From: Chlorogloeopsis sp. ULAP01
GTDB taxonomy: Bacteria > Cyanobacteriota > Cyanobacteriia > Cyanobacteriales > Nostocaceae
Direction: 5' to 3'
NCBI RefSeq assembly: GCF_030381805.1
Contig: NZ_JAUDRH010000026.1
Coordinates: 1 to 64,000, forward strand
DNA length: 64,000 bases
The first letter of the stretch is position 1, and each line of letters opens with the position of its first letter. This document shows positions 35,613 through 44,122 of the stretch, piece after piece. The position numbers and the translations under genes were made by a program. The notes under the pieces were generated by a model that saw nothing but the letters and a program-made list of their open reading frames with translations, ran no database searches and had not been told where the DNA came from.

Positions 35613-35957
35613 TCAGCTATCCTGATCTAGCTTACGCCGTCCTCGTGCCTTGATATTTTCCAGCAAACGGGGTAGAGACTCGTCATCGTATTCGGTATAT
35701 TCTCCATTCTTTAGCTGTTCGGCTGCGATCGCAATGTCTCGCTGTAATGCTTCTAACTTTAGCTGACGCAGTTCCTCCTGTGTATGCTCAAGTCTATCTA
35801 TCATTTCCTGAAAGGCACTTGCATCATGGATGACGACTTCTGCTTTGCCATTAACAGTAAGCACAAGAGGTGATTTAGTCGCCTTGATCTTCTCTAGAAA
35901 CTGTTTGACGTTGCGCTTAAAGTCTGTAAGAGAGTGAATATGCTCTAGATTAATCAT
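35613..35957 (-). CDS. Phd/YefM-family antitoxin
   Basis: A 114-residue antitoxin. The N-terminal Phd/YefM fold (HIHSLTDFKRNVKQFLEKIKATKSPLVLTVNGKAEVVIHDASAFQEMIDRLE) binds the promoter DNA and autoregulates. The C-terminal half is a long charged helix that would wrap the toxin. Overlapping-type operon arrangement with the toxin downstream. The pair is probably chromosomal-stability or stress related, as usual in Nostocales. Confidence 0.9.
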   Translation of the reverse strand: MINLEHIHSLTDFKRNVKQFLEKIKATKSPLVLTVNGKAEVVIHDASAFQEMIDRLEHTQEELRQLKLEALQRDIAIAAEQLKNGEYTEYDDESLPRLLENIKARGRRKLDQDS

Positions 35958-36152
35958 AAATTAAATACTGAATTGCGTACTTAATTAAGTTACTATTCAA
36001 TGCTATCAAAATAAGATTACTCTGCGATCGCTCGTAACCAATCAACGCCAGCATTTTTATTTCAACTCAATGTTGCATCCTCTTAAAAATCTGTTACATT
36101 ACTTTACAGGCAGTTGCAACTGTTACAAAGCTTGAACTTTGGAGTTTTGCTC

Positions 36153-36332
36153 ATGTCAGGTTTCAAGAATTCTACTCCTACTGTTTCAGATGACCCTAAT
36201 GCTATGCGTTTTGGGTTCACTCCTGAGAGTGAAAATTGGAACGGTCGCTTTGCAATGATTGGTTTTGTATCTGTCATTTTGATTGAAGTTTTTTCTGGTC
36301 AAGGTTTCCTCCATTTCTGGGGCATCCTGTAA
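36153..36332 (+). CDS. hli: High-light-inducible protein (HLIP/Scp), second copy
   Basis: A 59-residue single-helix light-harvesting-like protein. The chlorophyll-binding motif ENWNGRFAMIGFVSVILIE is complete. I choose the ATG at 36153 because GGAG sits 8-9 bases upstream and the protein then starts MSGFKNSTPTVSDDPNAMRF. The ORF could be extended to 36114, but this extension is not HLIP-like. Shorter N-terminus than the 8614 copy, resembling HliA/B-type proteins that associate with photosystem II assembly. A small GCTCGGTTC/GAACCGAGC hairpin follows (36367-36390). Confidence 0.92.
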   Translation: MSGFKNSTPTVSDDPNAMRFGFTPESENWNGRFAMIGFVSVILIEVFSGQGFLHFWGIL

Positions 36333-36632
36333 ATTGATGTAGTCTTTTTTGCCTTCGGTTGATTAAGCTCGGTTCACCTAGAACCGAGCATTGATGAGAA
36401 CTGGCTGTAACCTGAGTGATTACCTAATACTTAGAACAGTTGCTCTCATAACTTTTTATAACGATTTTTATAACTTCTCTTCTAATAATTTCCTCCTATG
36501 TCAAGGTGGAAAGTGAGAGTTAATTCGGCGACAGCGTTTGTTTTTATTATTGACAGGCTTTTTCCTTTTGGTATTTACAGACTTTTCTCCGAAATCTACA
36601 TCTCTGCACACTCATGATTTTGGAGAAAATCT
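36333..36632. other. Leader of the RRM gene
   Basis: 300 bases with a hairpin at 36367-36390 and then the T-rich upstream region of the RNA-binding-protein gene. Cyanobacterial rbp genes often have long cold-responsive 5' leaders; here the leader is only a possibility. Confidence 0.35.
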
Positions 36633-36932
36633 ATGTCAGTTTATATAGGCAATCTTTCTTACGAAGTTACAGAAGAAAGTCTAAACGCTGTTTTTGCAGA
36701 ATATGGTTCTGTAAAGCAGGTTAAGCTACCTACTAACCGTGAAACAGGACAATTGCGCGGCTTTGGTTTTGTAGAAATGGGTACAGATGCTGAAGAAACA
36801 GCTGCCATTGATGCTCTTGATGGTGCTGAATGGATGGGACGCCAGATGAAAGTGAATAAAGCTAGGCCAAGAGAAGACAGAGGTTCGTTTGGTGGCGATC
36901 GCGGAAACTACAGCTTTCGCAACCGCTATTAA
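36633..36932 (+). CDS. rbp: RRM-type RNA-binding protein
   Basis: A 99-residue protein with one RNA-recognition motif and a short C-terminal Gly/Arg tail. RNP2 is VYIGNLSYEV (residues 3-12) and RNP1 is RGFGFVEM (residues 43-50), with the aromatic residues needed to stack bases. The tail DRGSFGGDRGNYSFRNRY is Gly-rich, as in cold-induced cyanobacterial Rbp proteins that act in mRNA localisation and cold adaptation. Ribosome site GGAG before the ATG. Full length. Confidence 0.94.
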   Translation: MSVYIGNLSYEVTEESLNAVFAEYGSVKQVKLPTNRETGQLRGFGFVEMGTDAEETAAIDALDGAEWMGRQMKVNKARPREDRGSFGGDRGNYSFRNRY

Positions 36933-36999
36933 GGCTTATAGATTTCGCTCTTTAAGCTAATTCAAGCAAGATATTGCAGATAAGTAGGATAGCAACATT

Positions 37000-37335
37000 A
37001 TGGAAAACAAGTCTTCATCAGTCGATACAGGGCAACAAATTCGCCGACCTGGCACTGAAGGGCTTGAAGAAGCCCAAGCCAAGCAAGCCGGAGCCAAATT
37101 CGAGTGGCATTTCGGCCGGATTACTCGGTTGGGGTACTTTGAGATTGCTGGTGGCAGAGAAGTAACTATTGTCTGGGAGGAGGGAGGCGTCAGCTCCCAG
37201 CAGGGTGACATCACTGACGAGCAGTGGGAGATCTTCAAGCTAGCATTTTTGAGTACCGGACGGATCGCCGTGTTGAGTGATCAAGAAGGGGAAAGATGGA
37301 TGCACGACTACCGCTTTTTAGAAGCGATGCGGTAA
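37000..37335 (+). CDS. Conserved hypothetical protein
   Basis: A 111-residue soluble protein I do not recognise as a characterised family. The start is polar (MENKSSSVDTGQQIRRPGTEG); the body is a mixed alpha/beta unit (FEWHFGRITRLGYFEIAGGREVTIVWEEGG, then ITDEQWEIFKLAFLSTGRIAVLSDQ). It ends in a basic region (GERWMHDYRFLEAMR). Same strand as rbp, 67 bases downstream, and closed by the hairpin at 37450. Likely real: codon use and a GCAACATTATG start with ATG fit. Confidence 0.65.
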   Translation: MENKSSSVDTGQQIRRPGTEGLEEAQAKQAGAKFEWHFGRITRLGYFEIAGGREVTIVWEEGGVSSQQGDITDEQWEIFKLAFLSTGRIAVLSDQEGERWMHDYRFLEAMR

Positions 37336-37449
37336 CGTTGGAAAATACTATCGGCTAACACACTGCTGCACTGGAAGCAGATTCTAGCTAATGACTAGTT
37401 AGACATTACCTTCCGAAAATTAAGTCGTTTGACAAGTGCTGAAAATTAG

Positions 37450-37487
37450 AAAACTCCTAGATTATGTGTGTCCAATCTAGGAGTTTT
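37450..37487. terminator. Bidirectional terminator
   Basis: AAAACTCCTAGATT pairs perfectly with AATCTAGGAGTTTT around a 10-base loop, between convergent genes (stops at 37335 and 37515). Confidence 0.85.
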
Positions 37488-37514
37488 ACTTACTAAAAAT
37501 GTATCTGTTCCCTA

Positions 37515-39542
37515 TTACCTATTCCCCGATTTAATGTCCGCGATCGCTCCTTTTGTCATGGCGGCAATTGCTTTATCGGTGGCTTTGGGTAAATGATAAT
37601 ATTTGCCTGCTGCTGTCTTTGCTATTTCCTTGGCAAATCCAGTGGAAACAAATTTACTTTCGGTATCAATCACCAACAATTGCATTCCCAAGGCACGGAT
37701 TCTGCCAGCAATATCTAACAACTCGGCTTTGATATCTGGCTTTTCTCCCGGTTCTTGCGGTTCGCCTAATGAACGCGATAAAGGAATATTGCCGCGTCCG
37801 TCAGTAATCGCTACAATCACTACTTGCCCGATATCTCCACTCATTTGAGCATTCAAGCCCACGCGTACAGCTTGCGTTAATCCATGCGCTAGCGGTGAAC
37901 CTCCACCACAAGGCAATCTTTCCAAACGATTCCGTGCCAAGGCAATCGAACGTGTTGGCGGTAGTAGCACGTCTGCCTGTTCTCCTCGGAAGGGAATCAA
38001 TGATACTTGGTCACGGTTTTGATAGGCTTCTGTTAAAAGCTGCATCACTGCACCTTTGGCTGACTGCATCCTGTTCAACGCCATTGAGCCAGAAGCATCC
38101 ACTACAAATACAACCAAAGCTCCAGCTTTGCGTGCCAATCGCTTCGAGCGAATATCTCCTTGCTCGACGATAACTTTTCTGTCAGGATGTCGCTGACGTC
38201 GTGCTTTTTGATACGGTGCTGCTGCCCTGAGTGTGGCATCTACGGCAACACGGCGCACTTTCCCTTTGGGCAACATTGGCTTAATATAGCGCCCTCTGTC
38301 TTCTGAAAAGATTAAACTGCGACTACCAGACTTACCTTGCCGTTGTGCCATTTGAGCAAAATAAAGCACACTCTGGTCAAGGATCACTCCTTCAGGATCG
38401 AAAATAAATTCTTCAGGAATGTTGGGAGGTTCTTGTTGTTCTTGGTTATCTTCCTCTTCTTCCTGTTCTTGATTTTCGTCTTCAGTTTCTTCTTGATCCT
38501 GGGGTGGGGGAGGAGGGGGTGGTGGTGGTTGTTCAGGTGGGGGCGTTTGTATCTGAGTTGCCCTCGGTACGATCACCAATTCTACGGCTCGCCGCAAATC
38601 ATCGGCATTGACTTGTGTACGTCCATCTAAAGCCGCCGAGGCTTTGGCAACACGCACGGCAAATAATTCTGCCCGATGTCCTTGCACTCCGCCACGAATT
38701 GCTTCTTCCACCAGGTAGGTAATTTGTTCGTGACTGATACGAACTTCTTTCAACCATTCCCGTGCAAAGATAATTTGAGTTTTGAGTTCGTCGATATCTT
38801 CGCTGTACTGCTGAAGAAACTCTTGGGGAGATTTAGAGTAGGCGATCGCAACCTCTACGGCTTGAACTCTTTGATCTAAACCGAGAACACCATCAGCAGA
38901 AAGAGCGATTGCAATCCGATCAAGTAAATGTTCTCTTAATGCTCCTTCTTCTGGGTTATAGGTGGCGATAAATAATGCTTTGCAGGGATGCTGAAAACTG
39001 ATGCCCTCCCGCTCAATTTGGTTGCGTCCTTCAGATAATACTGTTAAAAGTTGGTTGCTAATTTGGTCATCTAATAAATTTATTTCATCGACGTAGAGAA
39101 CGCCTCGATTGGCGGCGGCAAGTAAGCCAGGTTGAAATATTGTGTCTCCTTGTTTTACCGACTGTTCCACATCTACAGAACCCAAAAGTCTGTCTTCTGT
39201 AACTCCTAGAGGAATTTGCACGAAGGGTGCGGGTATAACTTCAGTCGGGAGTTCTTGAAGATCTTGATCTCCCAATTCAGAGAGCAATTTATCATCCCAT
39301 TCCTCTGGATAATTGGGATCGCAATTACTTAGTGAACCTTTAACAACTTCAATTGGTGGCAGTAGAGCATGGATCGCACGCGCCATCACAGATTTTGCCG
39401 TACCGCGACGCCCTGCAATCGCTACTCCCCCCAACCCCGGATCGACTGCTGCTAAGAGTAAAGCTAACTTAATCGCTTCTTGTCCGACGACAGCGGTCAA
39501 GGGAAAAGTGGTAGTACTAGGGGATATAGTAGACGCAGGCAT
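37515..39542 (-). CDS. chlD: Magnesium chelatase subunit D
   Basis: A 675-residue ATP-dependent subunit of magnesium chelatase (with ChlI and ChlH), which inserts Mg2+ into protoporphyrin IX, the first committed step to chlorophyll. N-terminal AAA+ part: AIAGRRGTAKSVMARA (Walker A-like, residue about 40) and YVDEINLLDDQISNQLL. The middle holds a Pro-rich then acidic linker (PPPPPPPPPQDQEETEDENQ, about 350-390). The C-terminal von Willebrand A domain has the MIDAS DASGSMALNR (about 483). No ChlI or ChlH nearby. Start ATG 39542. Confidence 0.96.
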   Translation of the reverse strand: MPASTISPSTTTFPLTAVVGQEAIKLALLLAAVDPGLGGVAIAGRRGTAKSVMARAIHALLPPIEVVKGSLSNCDPNYPEEWDDKLLSELGDQDLQELPTEVIPAPFVQIPLGVTEDRLLGSVDVEQSVKQGDTIFQPGLLAAANRGVLYVDEINLLDDQISNQLLTVLSEGRNQIEREGISFQHPCKALFIATYNPEEGALREHLLDRIAIALSADGVLGLDQRVQAVEVAIAYSKSPQEFLQQYSEDIDELKTQIIFAREWLKEVRISHEQITYLVEEAIRGGVQGHRAELFAVRVAKASAALDGRTQVNADDLRRAVELVIVPRATQIQTPPPEQPPPPPPPPPQDQEETEDENQEQEEEEDNQEQQEPPNIPEEFIFDPEGVILDQSVLYFAQMAQRQGKSGSRSLIFSEDRGRYIKPMLPKGKVRRVAVDATLRAAAPYQKARRQRHPDRKVIVEQGDIRSKRLARKAGALVVFVVDASGSMALNRMQSAKGAVMQLLTEAYQNRDQVSLIPFRGEQADVLLPPTRSIALARNRLERLPCGGGSPLAHGLTQAVRVGLNAQMSGDIGQVVIVAITDGRGNIPLSRSLGEPQEPGEKPDIKAELLDIAGRIRALGMQLLVIDTESKFVSTGFAKEIAKTAAGKYYHLPKATDKAIAAMTKGAIADIKSGNR

Positions 39543-39674
39543 GGTTTGTGTAATAGCTTGTCTAGGTTTTTAGCTTATCAATTTCTGGCACCTTGTGGAG
39601 TAGTGGGAACAGAGATTTAGCACTGCCTTGTTTTCCAATAAACCTTAAACTGTAGTAAGGCATCACCAGTTTGC

Positions 39675-39737
39675 GGTGCATTACGGCTAGTTATCCTACA
39701 TTCTTAAACTTTCAAATTCTTGCATAACCGTAACATA
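39675..39737. mobile_element. MITE-like inverted repeat, copy 2
   Basis: GGTGCATTACGGCTAGTTATCC ... CATAACCGTAACAT. The reverse complement follows copy 3 closely (TGTTACGGTTATGCAAGAATTTGAAAGTTTAAG ... AGGATAACTAGCCGTAATGCACC). It sits directly upstream of rnc, ending about 13 bases before its start. Confidence 0.7.
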
Positions 39738-39749
39738 AAGGTAATAAAA

Positions 39750-40439
39750 TTGGCCGAAATGCACAAACTGCTGATATTTCGTAATGATAAGCTCCTGCGC
39801 CGTGCATTAACACATCGTTCCTACGTCCATGAAAATCCCCAAGAAGGGGAACACAATGAACGCCTGGAATTTCTCGGTGATGCTGTGCTCAATTTTTTAA
39901 GTGGCGAGTATCTTTATCGTCGTTTCCCAGAAAAAGGAGAAGATGAATTAACTCGAAGGCGATCGGCGCTGGTAGATGAGAATCAACTGGCGAGATTTGC
40001 AATTGAAGTGGGTTTAGATTTGCAAATGAAACTAGGTAAGGGTGCAATTCTCGATGGAGGCTTTAGTAATCCCAATTTACTTAGTAGTACTTTTGAAGCA
40101 GTTATTGGTGCTTATTATCTAGATAATAACTCTGATATTGAGGCTGTTCGTGCCGTTGTCGAACCTTTATTTGATGCTGTTCCAGAAGATGTAGTTGAAG
40201 TTCGTGCCAATGTAGATTCAAAAAATCGCTTTCAAGAATGGGTGCAACGTAATATTACTTTAACTCCACCCAAATATCTAACAGAGCAAGTCGGTGGTTC
40301 TTCTCACGCACCTGAGTTCATCGCTAAAGTACTTGTGGGTGAAAAAGTGTACGGAGTCGGTAGGGGACGCAGTAAGAAAGTTGCTGAGAAGGCGGCGGCA
40401 GAAGATGCTCTCGCGAATGTTAAGGAGAAAGCTGAGTAA
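39750..40439 (+). CDS. rnc: Ribonuclease III
   Basis: A double-strand-specific endoribonuclease for rRNA and mRNA processing. The signature HNERLEFLGDAVLNFLS (about residue 37-53) carries the catalytic Glu and Asp; TFEAVIGAYYLD (about 115) holds the second set. The C-terminal double-stranded RNA-binding domain is NRFQEWVQRNITLTPPKYL through GRGRSKKVAEKAAAEDALA. I choose the TTG at 39750 (AAAGG 8 bases upstream); an in-frame ATG follows at 39759. The longest frame, starting at 39720, begins inside a MITE-like repeat and is unlikely. About 229 aa. Confidence 0.94.
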   Translation: MAEMHKLLIFRNDKLLRRALTHRSYVHENPQEGEHNERLEFLGDAVLNFLSGEYLYRRFPEKGEDELTRRRSALVDENQLARFAIEVGLDLQMKLGKGAILDGGFSNPNLLSSTFEAVIGAYYLDNNSDIEAVRAVVEPLFDAVPEDVVEVRANVDSKNRFQEWVQRNITLTPPKYLTEQVGGSSHAPEFIAKVLVGEKVYGVGRGRSKKVAEKAAAEDALANVKEKAE

Positions 40440-40503
40440 CCCCTCCCTAACCCTCCCCTTGCCAAGGGGAGGGTGCCTGATAAAACGGGTGGGGTAATAT
40501 GGT
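40440..40503. repeat. Short CCCTCCCCTTG palindromic repeat
   Basis: CCCTCCCCTTGCCAAGGGGAGGG is a near-perfect palindrome between convergent rnc and pepP, a recognised type of intergenic hairpin repeat in Nostoc genomes. It may terminate both. Confidence 0.6.
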
Positions 40504-41814
40504 TTATCTTTCTACTTGATCGACTTCTTTGGGAACCCCGGCAGTCAAAATCTCATGTCCTGTGGGTGTAACTAAAACATCATCTTCAATGCGAATACCA
40601 ATAGCAACCCAACGCTCCTCAATTTCTGGTTGATCTTCTGCTGGCTTGGTATCTGGAACAATATAAAGTCCAGGTTCTACTGTTAAAACTTGCCCTGGTT
40701 GCAAAATTTGCGGGTTGTCTTCGCCATGCTGATAAACTCCGACATCATGCACATCCAAACCTAACCAATGCCCTGTACGATGCATATAAAATGGCTTGTA
40801 TTTTTCTTCTTCAATTAACTTGTCAATTTCGCCTTTGAGGATGCCAAGTTCTACTAAGCCTTCTGTAAGAACACGCACGGCAGTATCGTGAACTAAATTA
40901 TAGGGGTTGCCTGGTTGCACTTGGGCGATCGCTTGTTTTTGGGCTTCTAAAACTAACTCGTACAGTGTCTTTTGTTCTACGGTAAATTTACCCCCGACTG
41001 GAAATGTGCGCGTAATATCTGAGTTGTAATAATTGTAGGCACAGCCAGCGTCAATTAGCAGTAACTCATTATCTTGCATTTGCCGATTGTTCTCAACGTA
41101 GTGCAGCACGCAGGCATTAGCACCAGAGGCGACAATAGAAGGATAAGCTGGCCCCATCGCACCCCGCTTTCTAAAAATATGTTCTATTTCTGCCTGCACT
41201 TCGTACTCGTAAAGTTCTGGTGCGGTAAATTTCATGGCGTAATTGTGTGCTTCCACGGCAATATCAGCAGCTTTACGCATCAATTCCAGCTCGACTTCTG
41301 TTTTAATTAGCCTCATACTATGAAGGATGGGGCCAGTATCTTCAATTGCAATCGGCCCTGTACCGCGCTTGGGATAAGTCCGCATTAAGGTTTGCCAATG
41401 ATTGAGGATTTTTTCGTTAAAAGTGCGATCGCGTCCTAAATGGTAATAAATACGATCTGATTTTTCTAGGTACTGCGGCAATTTTTCATCTAATTCTGCG
41501 ATCGGATAAGCTTCATCCGCACCATAGATTTCTTTTGCTGCTTCTACCCCACAGCGATATCCACTCCAAATTTCCTTTTCCCTGTCTTTGGGCTGCACAA
41601 ACAACACAAATCGATGTTCTGGATGATGGGGCGATAGAACTGCGACTGCTTGGGCTTCATTAAACCCAGTTAAATAAAAGAAATCACTGTCTTGGCGAAA
41701 ATTGTATTCGACGTCATTGTGCATCACTGCCATTGGCGCACTACGAAAAATCGCAACACCATGACCAATTTTTGACATCAACACTTCCCGACGCTGCCGA
41801 TACTCCGTCTGCAT
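40504..41814 (-). CDS. pepP: Xaa-Pro aminopeptidase (aminopeptidase P)
   Basis: A 436-residue dinuclear manganese peptidase of family M24B that removes N-terminal residues before proline. N-terminal creatinase-type domain (about residues 1-160, e.g. GVAIFRSAPMAVMHNDVEYNFRQDSDFFYLTGF), then the pita-bread domain. Metal ligands are visible in LLLIDAGCAYNYYNSDITRTFPV (two Asp, about 247-258), GHWLGLDVHDVG (His, about 349), VLTVEPGLYI (Glu, about 380) and IGIRIEDDVLVT (Glu, about 410). Start ATG 41814, complete. Confidence 0.95.
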   Translation of the reverse strand: MQTEYRQRREVLMSKIGHGVAIFRSAPMAVMHNDVEYNFRQDSDFFYLTGFNEAQAVAVLSPHHPEHRFVLFVQPKDREKEIWSGYRCGVEAAKEIYGADEAYPIAELDEKLPQYLEKSDRIYYHLGRDRTFNEKILNHWQTLMRTYPKRGTGPIAIEDTGPILHSMRLIKTEVELELMRKAADIAVEAHNYAMKFTAPELYEYEVQAEIEHIFRKRGAMGPAYPSIVASGANACVLHYVENNRQMQDNELLLIDAGCAYNYYNSDITRTFPVGGKFTVEQKTLYELVLEAQKQAIAQVQPGNPYNLVHDTAVRVLTEGLVELGILKGEIDKLIEEEKYKPFYMHRTGHWLGLDVHDVGVYQHGEDNPQILQPGQVLTVEPGLYIVPDTKPAEDQPEIEERWVAIGIRIEDDVLVTPTGHEILTAGVPKEVDQVER

Positions 41815-41944
41815 AATGTTTTGCTGTTTTTACGATCTATTTTGCCATCTCTATTCTTGTGTAATTTATACTACAAATATTACTTTTGCTATAGTGATCG
41901 CAAGCTAGGGGCTAGGAATTAGGAAAAGGACAAAGGGAGCAATT

Positions 41945-41974
41945 GTACCAGACGCGATTAATCGCGTCTGGTAC
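41945..41974. repeat. Perfect 30-bp palindrome
   Basis: GTACCAGACGCGATT followed at once by its exact reverse complement AATCGCGTCTGGTAC; no loop. Very similar GACGCGATTAATCGCGTC units are a known dispersed repeat class in Nostoc-type genomes. Confidence 0.85.
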
Positions 41975-41984
41975 CTAATCACTA

Positions 41985-42030
41985 GTACCCAATCCCCAAT
42001 CCCCAGTACCCAGTACCCAATCCCCAATAC
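41985..42030. repeat. C-rich heptanucleotide repeat
   Basis: CCCAATCCCCAATCCCCAGTACCCAGTACCCAATCCCCAATAC: six or so degenerate 7-base units, same class as at 15370-15403. Confidence 0.7.
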
Positions 42031-42311
42031 TGCATCTTATTTCACTTTTAACATCCATATAAAAACAGTTGAATAATTGAGAATGTTTATCTAATTAACA
42101 ATTGTCAAAATTAAATAGTCAAATCTCATACTTTATCTTAAATGGCACTTGATTTTTTTTCAAAATTTAGTTAGTTTACGCTAATTTTTTAGGAAAAATA
42201 TCAAAAATATTAAGAAAATATAAAGAAGGTATTTTTGTTATTAACTAACACTTGAATTAAAAAGAAAGAAACAGTTAAAAAGTTTATTACCACTTGTCAT
42301 AAACACACGCC

Positions 42312-43526
42312 ATGTCGATGCAAGCTAATACAAAAAGCACATTGGACACAAATCCTCAAAGTACAGTTATCAACGTACCGGATAATCAAAAGTTAGAAAC
42401 TCAGTCTTACTATCAATCTTCTTCCTCATCTTCGGCATTACCTACTGCTCCGAAGAATCCTAATCCTGCGTTAACCAGTGCTGCGATTTCCGCCGATTTT
42501 GACGGTGATGGTAAGAACGACAGGATATGGCGTAATTCTCAAACAGGTGAGGTTGCTATTTGGTTAATGGACGGCAGACAAGCTGGTGCTGCTGATGTTG
42601 TTAAGGATGCTAATGGTAATAGCATAATCAAGGGTGCAGATTGGGATCTTAAAATAGCTGACTTCAACGGCGATAATAAAACTGACTTGCTGTGGCACAA
42701 CACTCAGACAGGTGAGAACCAAATTTGGGTGATGGATGGCTTAGTTGCCTCACAAGCTGATTTACAAGCAACTAATGGCTGGACACCCCTAATAGGAGAT
42801 TTTAACGGCGATCGCAATACCGACATTCTCTGGCGCAATAATGCCACTGGTGAGAATGCCCTTTGGCAAATGAACGGTACACAGATTGCTTCAGCAGATT
42901 TTGTGCAAACAGTCGATACAAACTGGACAGCCACCATTGTTGACGTAAATGGGGACGGCAAGACAGATGTCTTCTGGCGAAATAATGCAAGCGGTGAAAA
43001 TGCTGTTTGGCAAATGGACGGCACAACCATCACTAGCGGAGAATTTCTACCAACTCTTGACTCAAATTGGGAAGCTAGCGTTGGCTATTTCAACAGCGAT
43101 TTCCAAACCGACATTCTCTGGCACAATAAGGCAACCGGTGAAAGCAAATTGTGGCTAATGAATGGTACAAGCGTTGCTAGCGATACTCCTCTGGCTACAG
43201 TTGAAGGTTCTAAACCAATGATTGGCGACTTTAACGGCGATGGAGTAACCGATGTCTTGTGGTACAACCAGCAAACTGGTCAAGGTAAAGTATGGATAAT
43301 CAGTGACGGCAATGTTGTCACCGAAACTGCCGCAGATGCACCTACCGCAAGCTGGACACCTAGTCTTGGTGATTATGATGGTGACGGTAAGACAGATATG
43401 TTCTGGCGTGATCCCAACTCAGGTCAGAATGCGATTGTGATCATGGATGGTACTACAAATCCCCAACCTTCGCTTCTACCGTCAGTTTCGAGTGAATGGT
43501 ACGATGGTACCCTTGCCAAAGCTTAA
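42312..43526 (+). CDS. FG-GAP/VCBS repeat protein, seven repeats
   Basis: A 404-residue protein made of seven tandem repeats of about 47 residues after a Ser/Asn-rich lead of about 60 residues. The consensus unit is DFNGDGKTDIFWRN followed by xxTGENxIWLMDGT. The DxDxDG-type loops (e.g. DFDGDGKND, DVNGDGKTD) should bind calcium, and seven units fit a seven-bladed beta-propeller of the integrin-alpha/FG-GAP type. There is no signal peptide and no transmembrane helix, so the export route, if any, is unclear. A near-identical architecture is encoded next door at 44123. Function unknown; calcium-dependent surface adhesion is the usual guess. Confidence 0.88.
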   Translation: MSMQANTKSTLDTNPQSTVINVPDNQKLETQSYYQSSSSSSALPTAPKNPNPALTSAAISADFDGDGKNDRIWRNSQTGEVAIWLMDGRQAGAADVVKDANGNSIIKGADWDLKIADFNGDNKTDLLWHNTQTGENQIWVMDGLVASQADLQATNGWTPLIGDFNGDRNTDILWRNNATGENALWQMNGTQIASADFVQTVDTNWTATIVDVNGDGKTDVFWRNNASGENAVWQMDGTTITSGEFLPTLDSNWEASVGYFNSDFQTDILWHNKATGESKLWLMNGTSVASDTPLATVEGSKPMIGDFNGDGVTDVLWYNQQTGQGKVWIISDGNVVTETAADAPTASWTPSLGDYDGDGKTDMFWRDPNSGQNAIVIMDGTTNPQPSLLPSVSSEWYDGTLAKA

Positions 43527-44122
43527 TCGTGATGTAAATTAACAACAATTACACCTTGATAAAGTAAATATCAAGTAGTAAAGTCAGATTAGTAGGGTGT
43601 GTTACGGCTATGTAATAATTTGAGAGTTTAACAGGATGATAACTAGCCGTAACGCACCACGTTTCCTATGTTTTTCAAGCTAAAAGTGCATCCATAGCAG
43701 TCTTATCTGATTTACAAAAAATGCTGGGAAGAACGTAGACGCAGGAGGTGGCTTTCCGCAGAGTACCACAAAGTACACAAAGTATATGCAGAAAAATGAA
43801 GGAAGAGTTTTATCAATGATTTAGGATTGTGATAATACCCACCTAATTTATTAAAAATAGCATTATAAAAAGTTGTGTTCAACTATATCTTTTTTAGATT
43901 TAAATGAATACAACTTATTTTGATCATGTCAAAAATTTTATATATGTGATATTTTGCTGAAATATCATTTTTATAGTCTATATATTTTTGTGTTTACAGA
44001 TACTAATTTCTCTAAAAAATTAGAATTGAAATTGTTACTCAAAGAAACAGTTGCATAAATACTATATGTTAATTTTTGACAAAAATAATAATCAAAAAAA
44101 GGTAGAAACATTATGAATACTG
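43527..44122. other. Intergenic region between the two FG-GAP genes
   Basis: About 600 bases, mostly AT-rich. Holds MITE-like copy 3 (43596-43658) and a repeat-like patch GTAGACGCAGGAGGTGGCTTTCCGCAGAGTACC (about 43736-43768). A short frame MNTDDKQYDFL (44113-44148) overlaps the start of the next gene. Confidence 0.45.
43596..43658 (+). mobile_element. MITE-like inverted repeat, copy 3
   Basis: GGTGTGTTACGGCTATGTAATAATTTGAGAGTTTAACAGGATGATAACTAGCCGTAACGCACC: terminal inverted repeats GGTGTGTTACGGCTA/TAGCCGTAACGCACC (one mismatch), about 63 bp, no coding capacity. Here the element is in the opposite orientation to copies 1 and 2. Confidence 0.75.

Larger units (their letters stand above)
41815..42311. 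other. Intergenic region with palindrome and C-rich repeats
   Basis: About 500 bases between the divergent pepP and the first FG-GAP gene. Holds a perfect 30-bp palindrome (41945-41974), C-rich heptamers (about 41985-42030) and an AT-rich stretch before the FG-GAP gene. No gene. Confidence 0.6.

Noticed and set aside
38337..38630. Hydrophobic open frame opposite chlD
   Set aside because: It is the antisense of the Pro-rich and acidic ChlD linker; Phe/Leu/Trp runs come from those codons.
41985..42030. Tandem units suggesting a CRISPR-like array
   Set aside because: The units are 7-base degenerate repeats without spacers; no cas genes.
42704..43033. Open frames on the minus strand across the FG-GAP genes
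   Set aside because: Regular antisense shadows of the DxDxDG repeats; the same pattern is seen in both paralogues.
43736..43768. Possible insertion sequence remnant between the FG-GAP genes
   Set aside because: Only a short repeat-like patch; no transposase remnant or defined ends.
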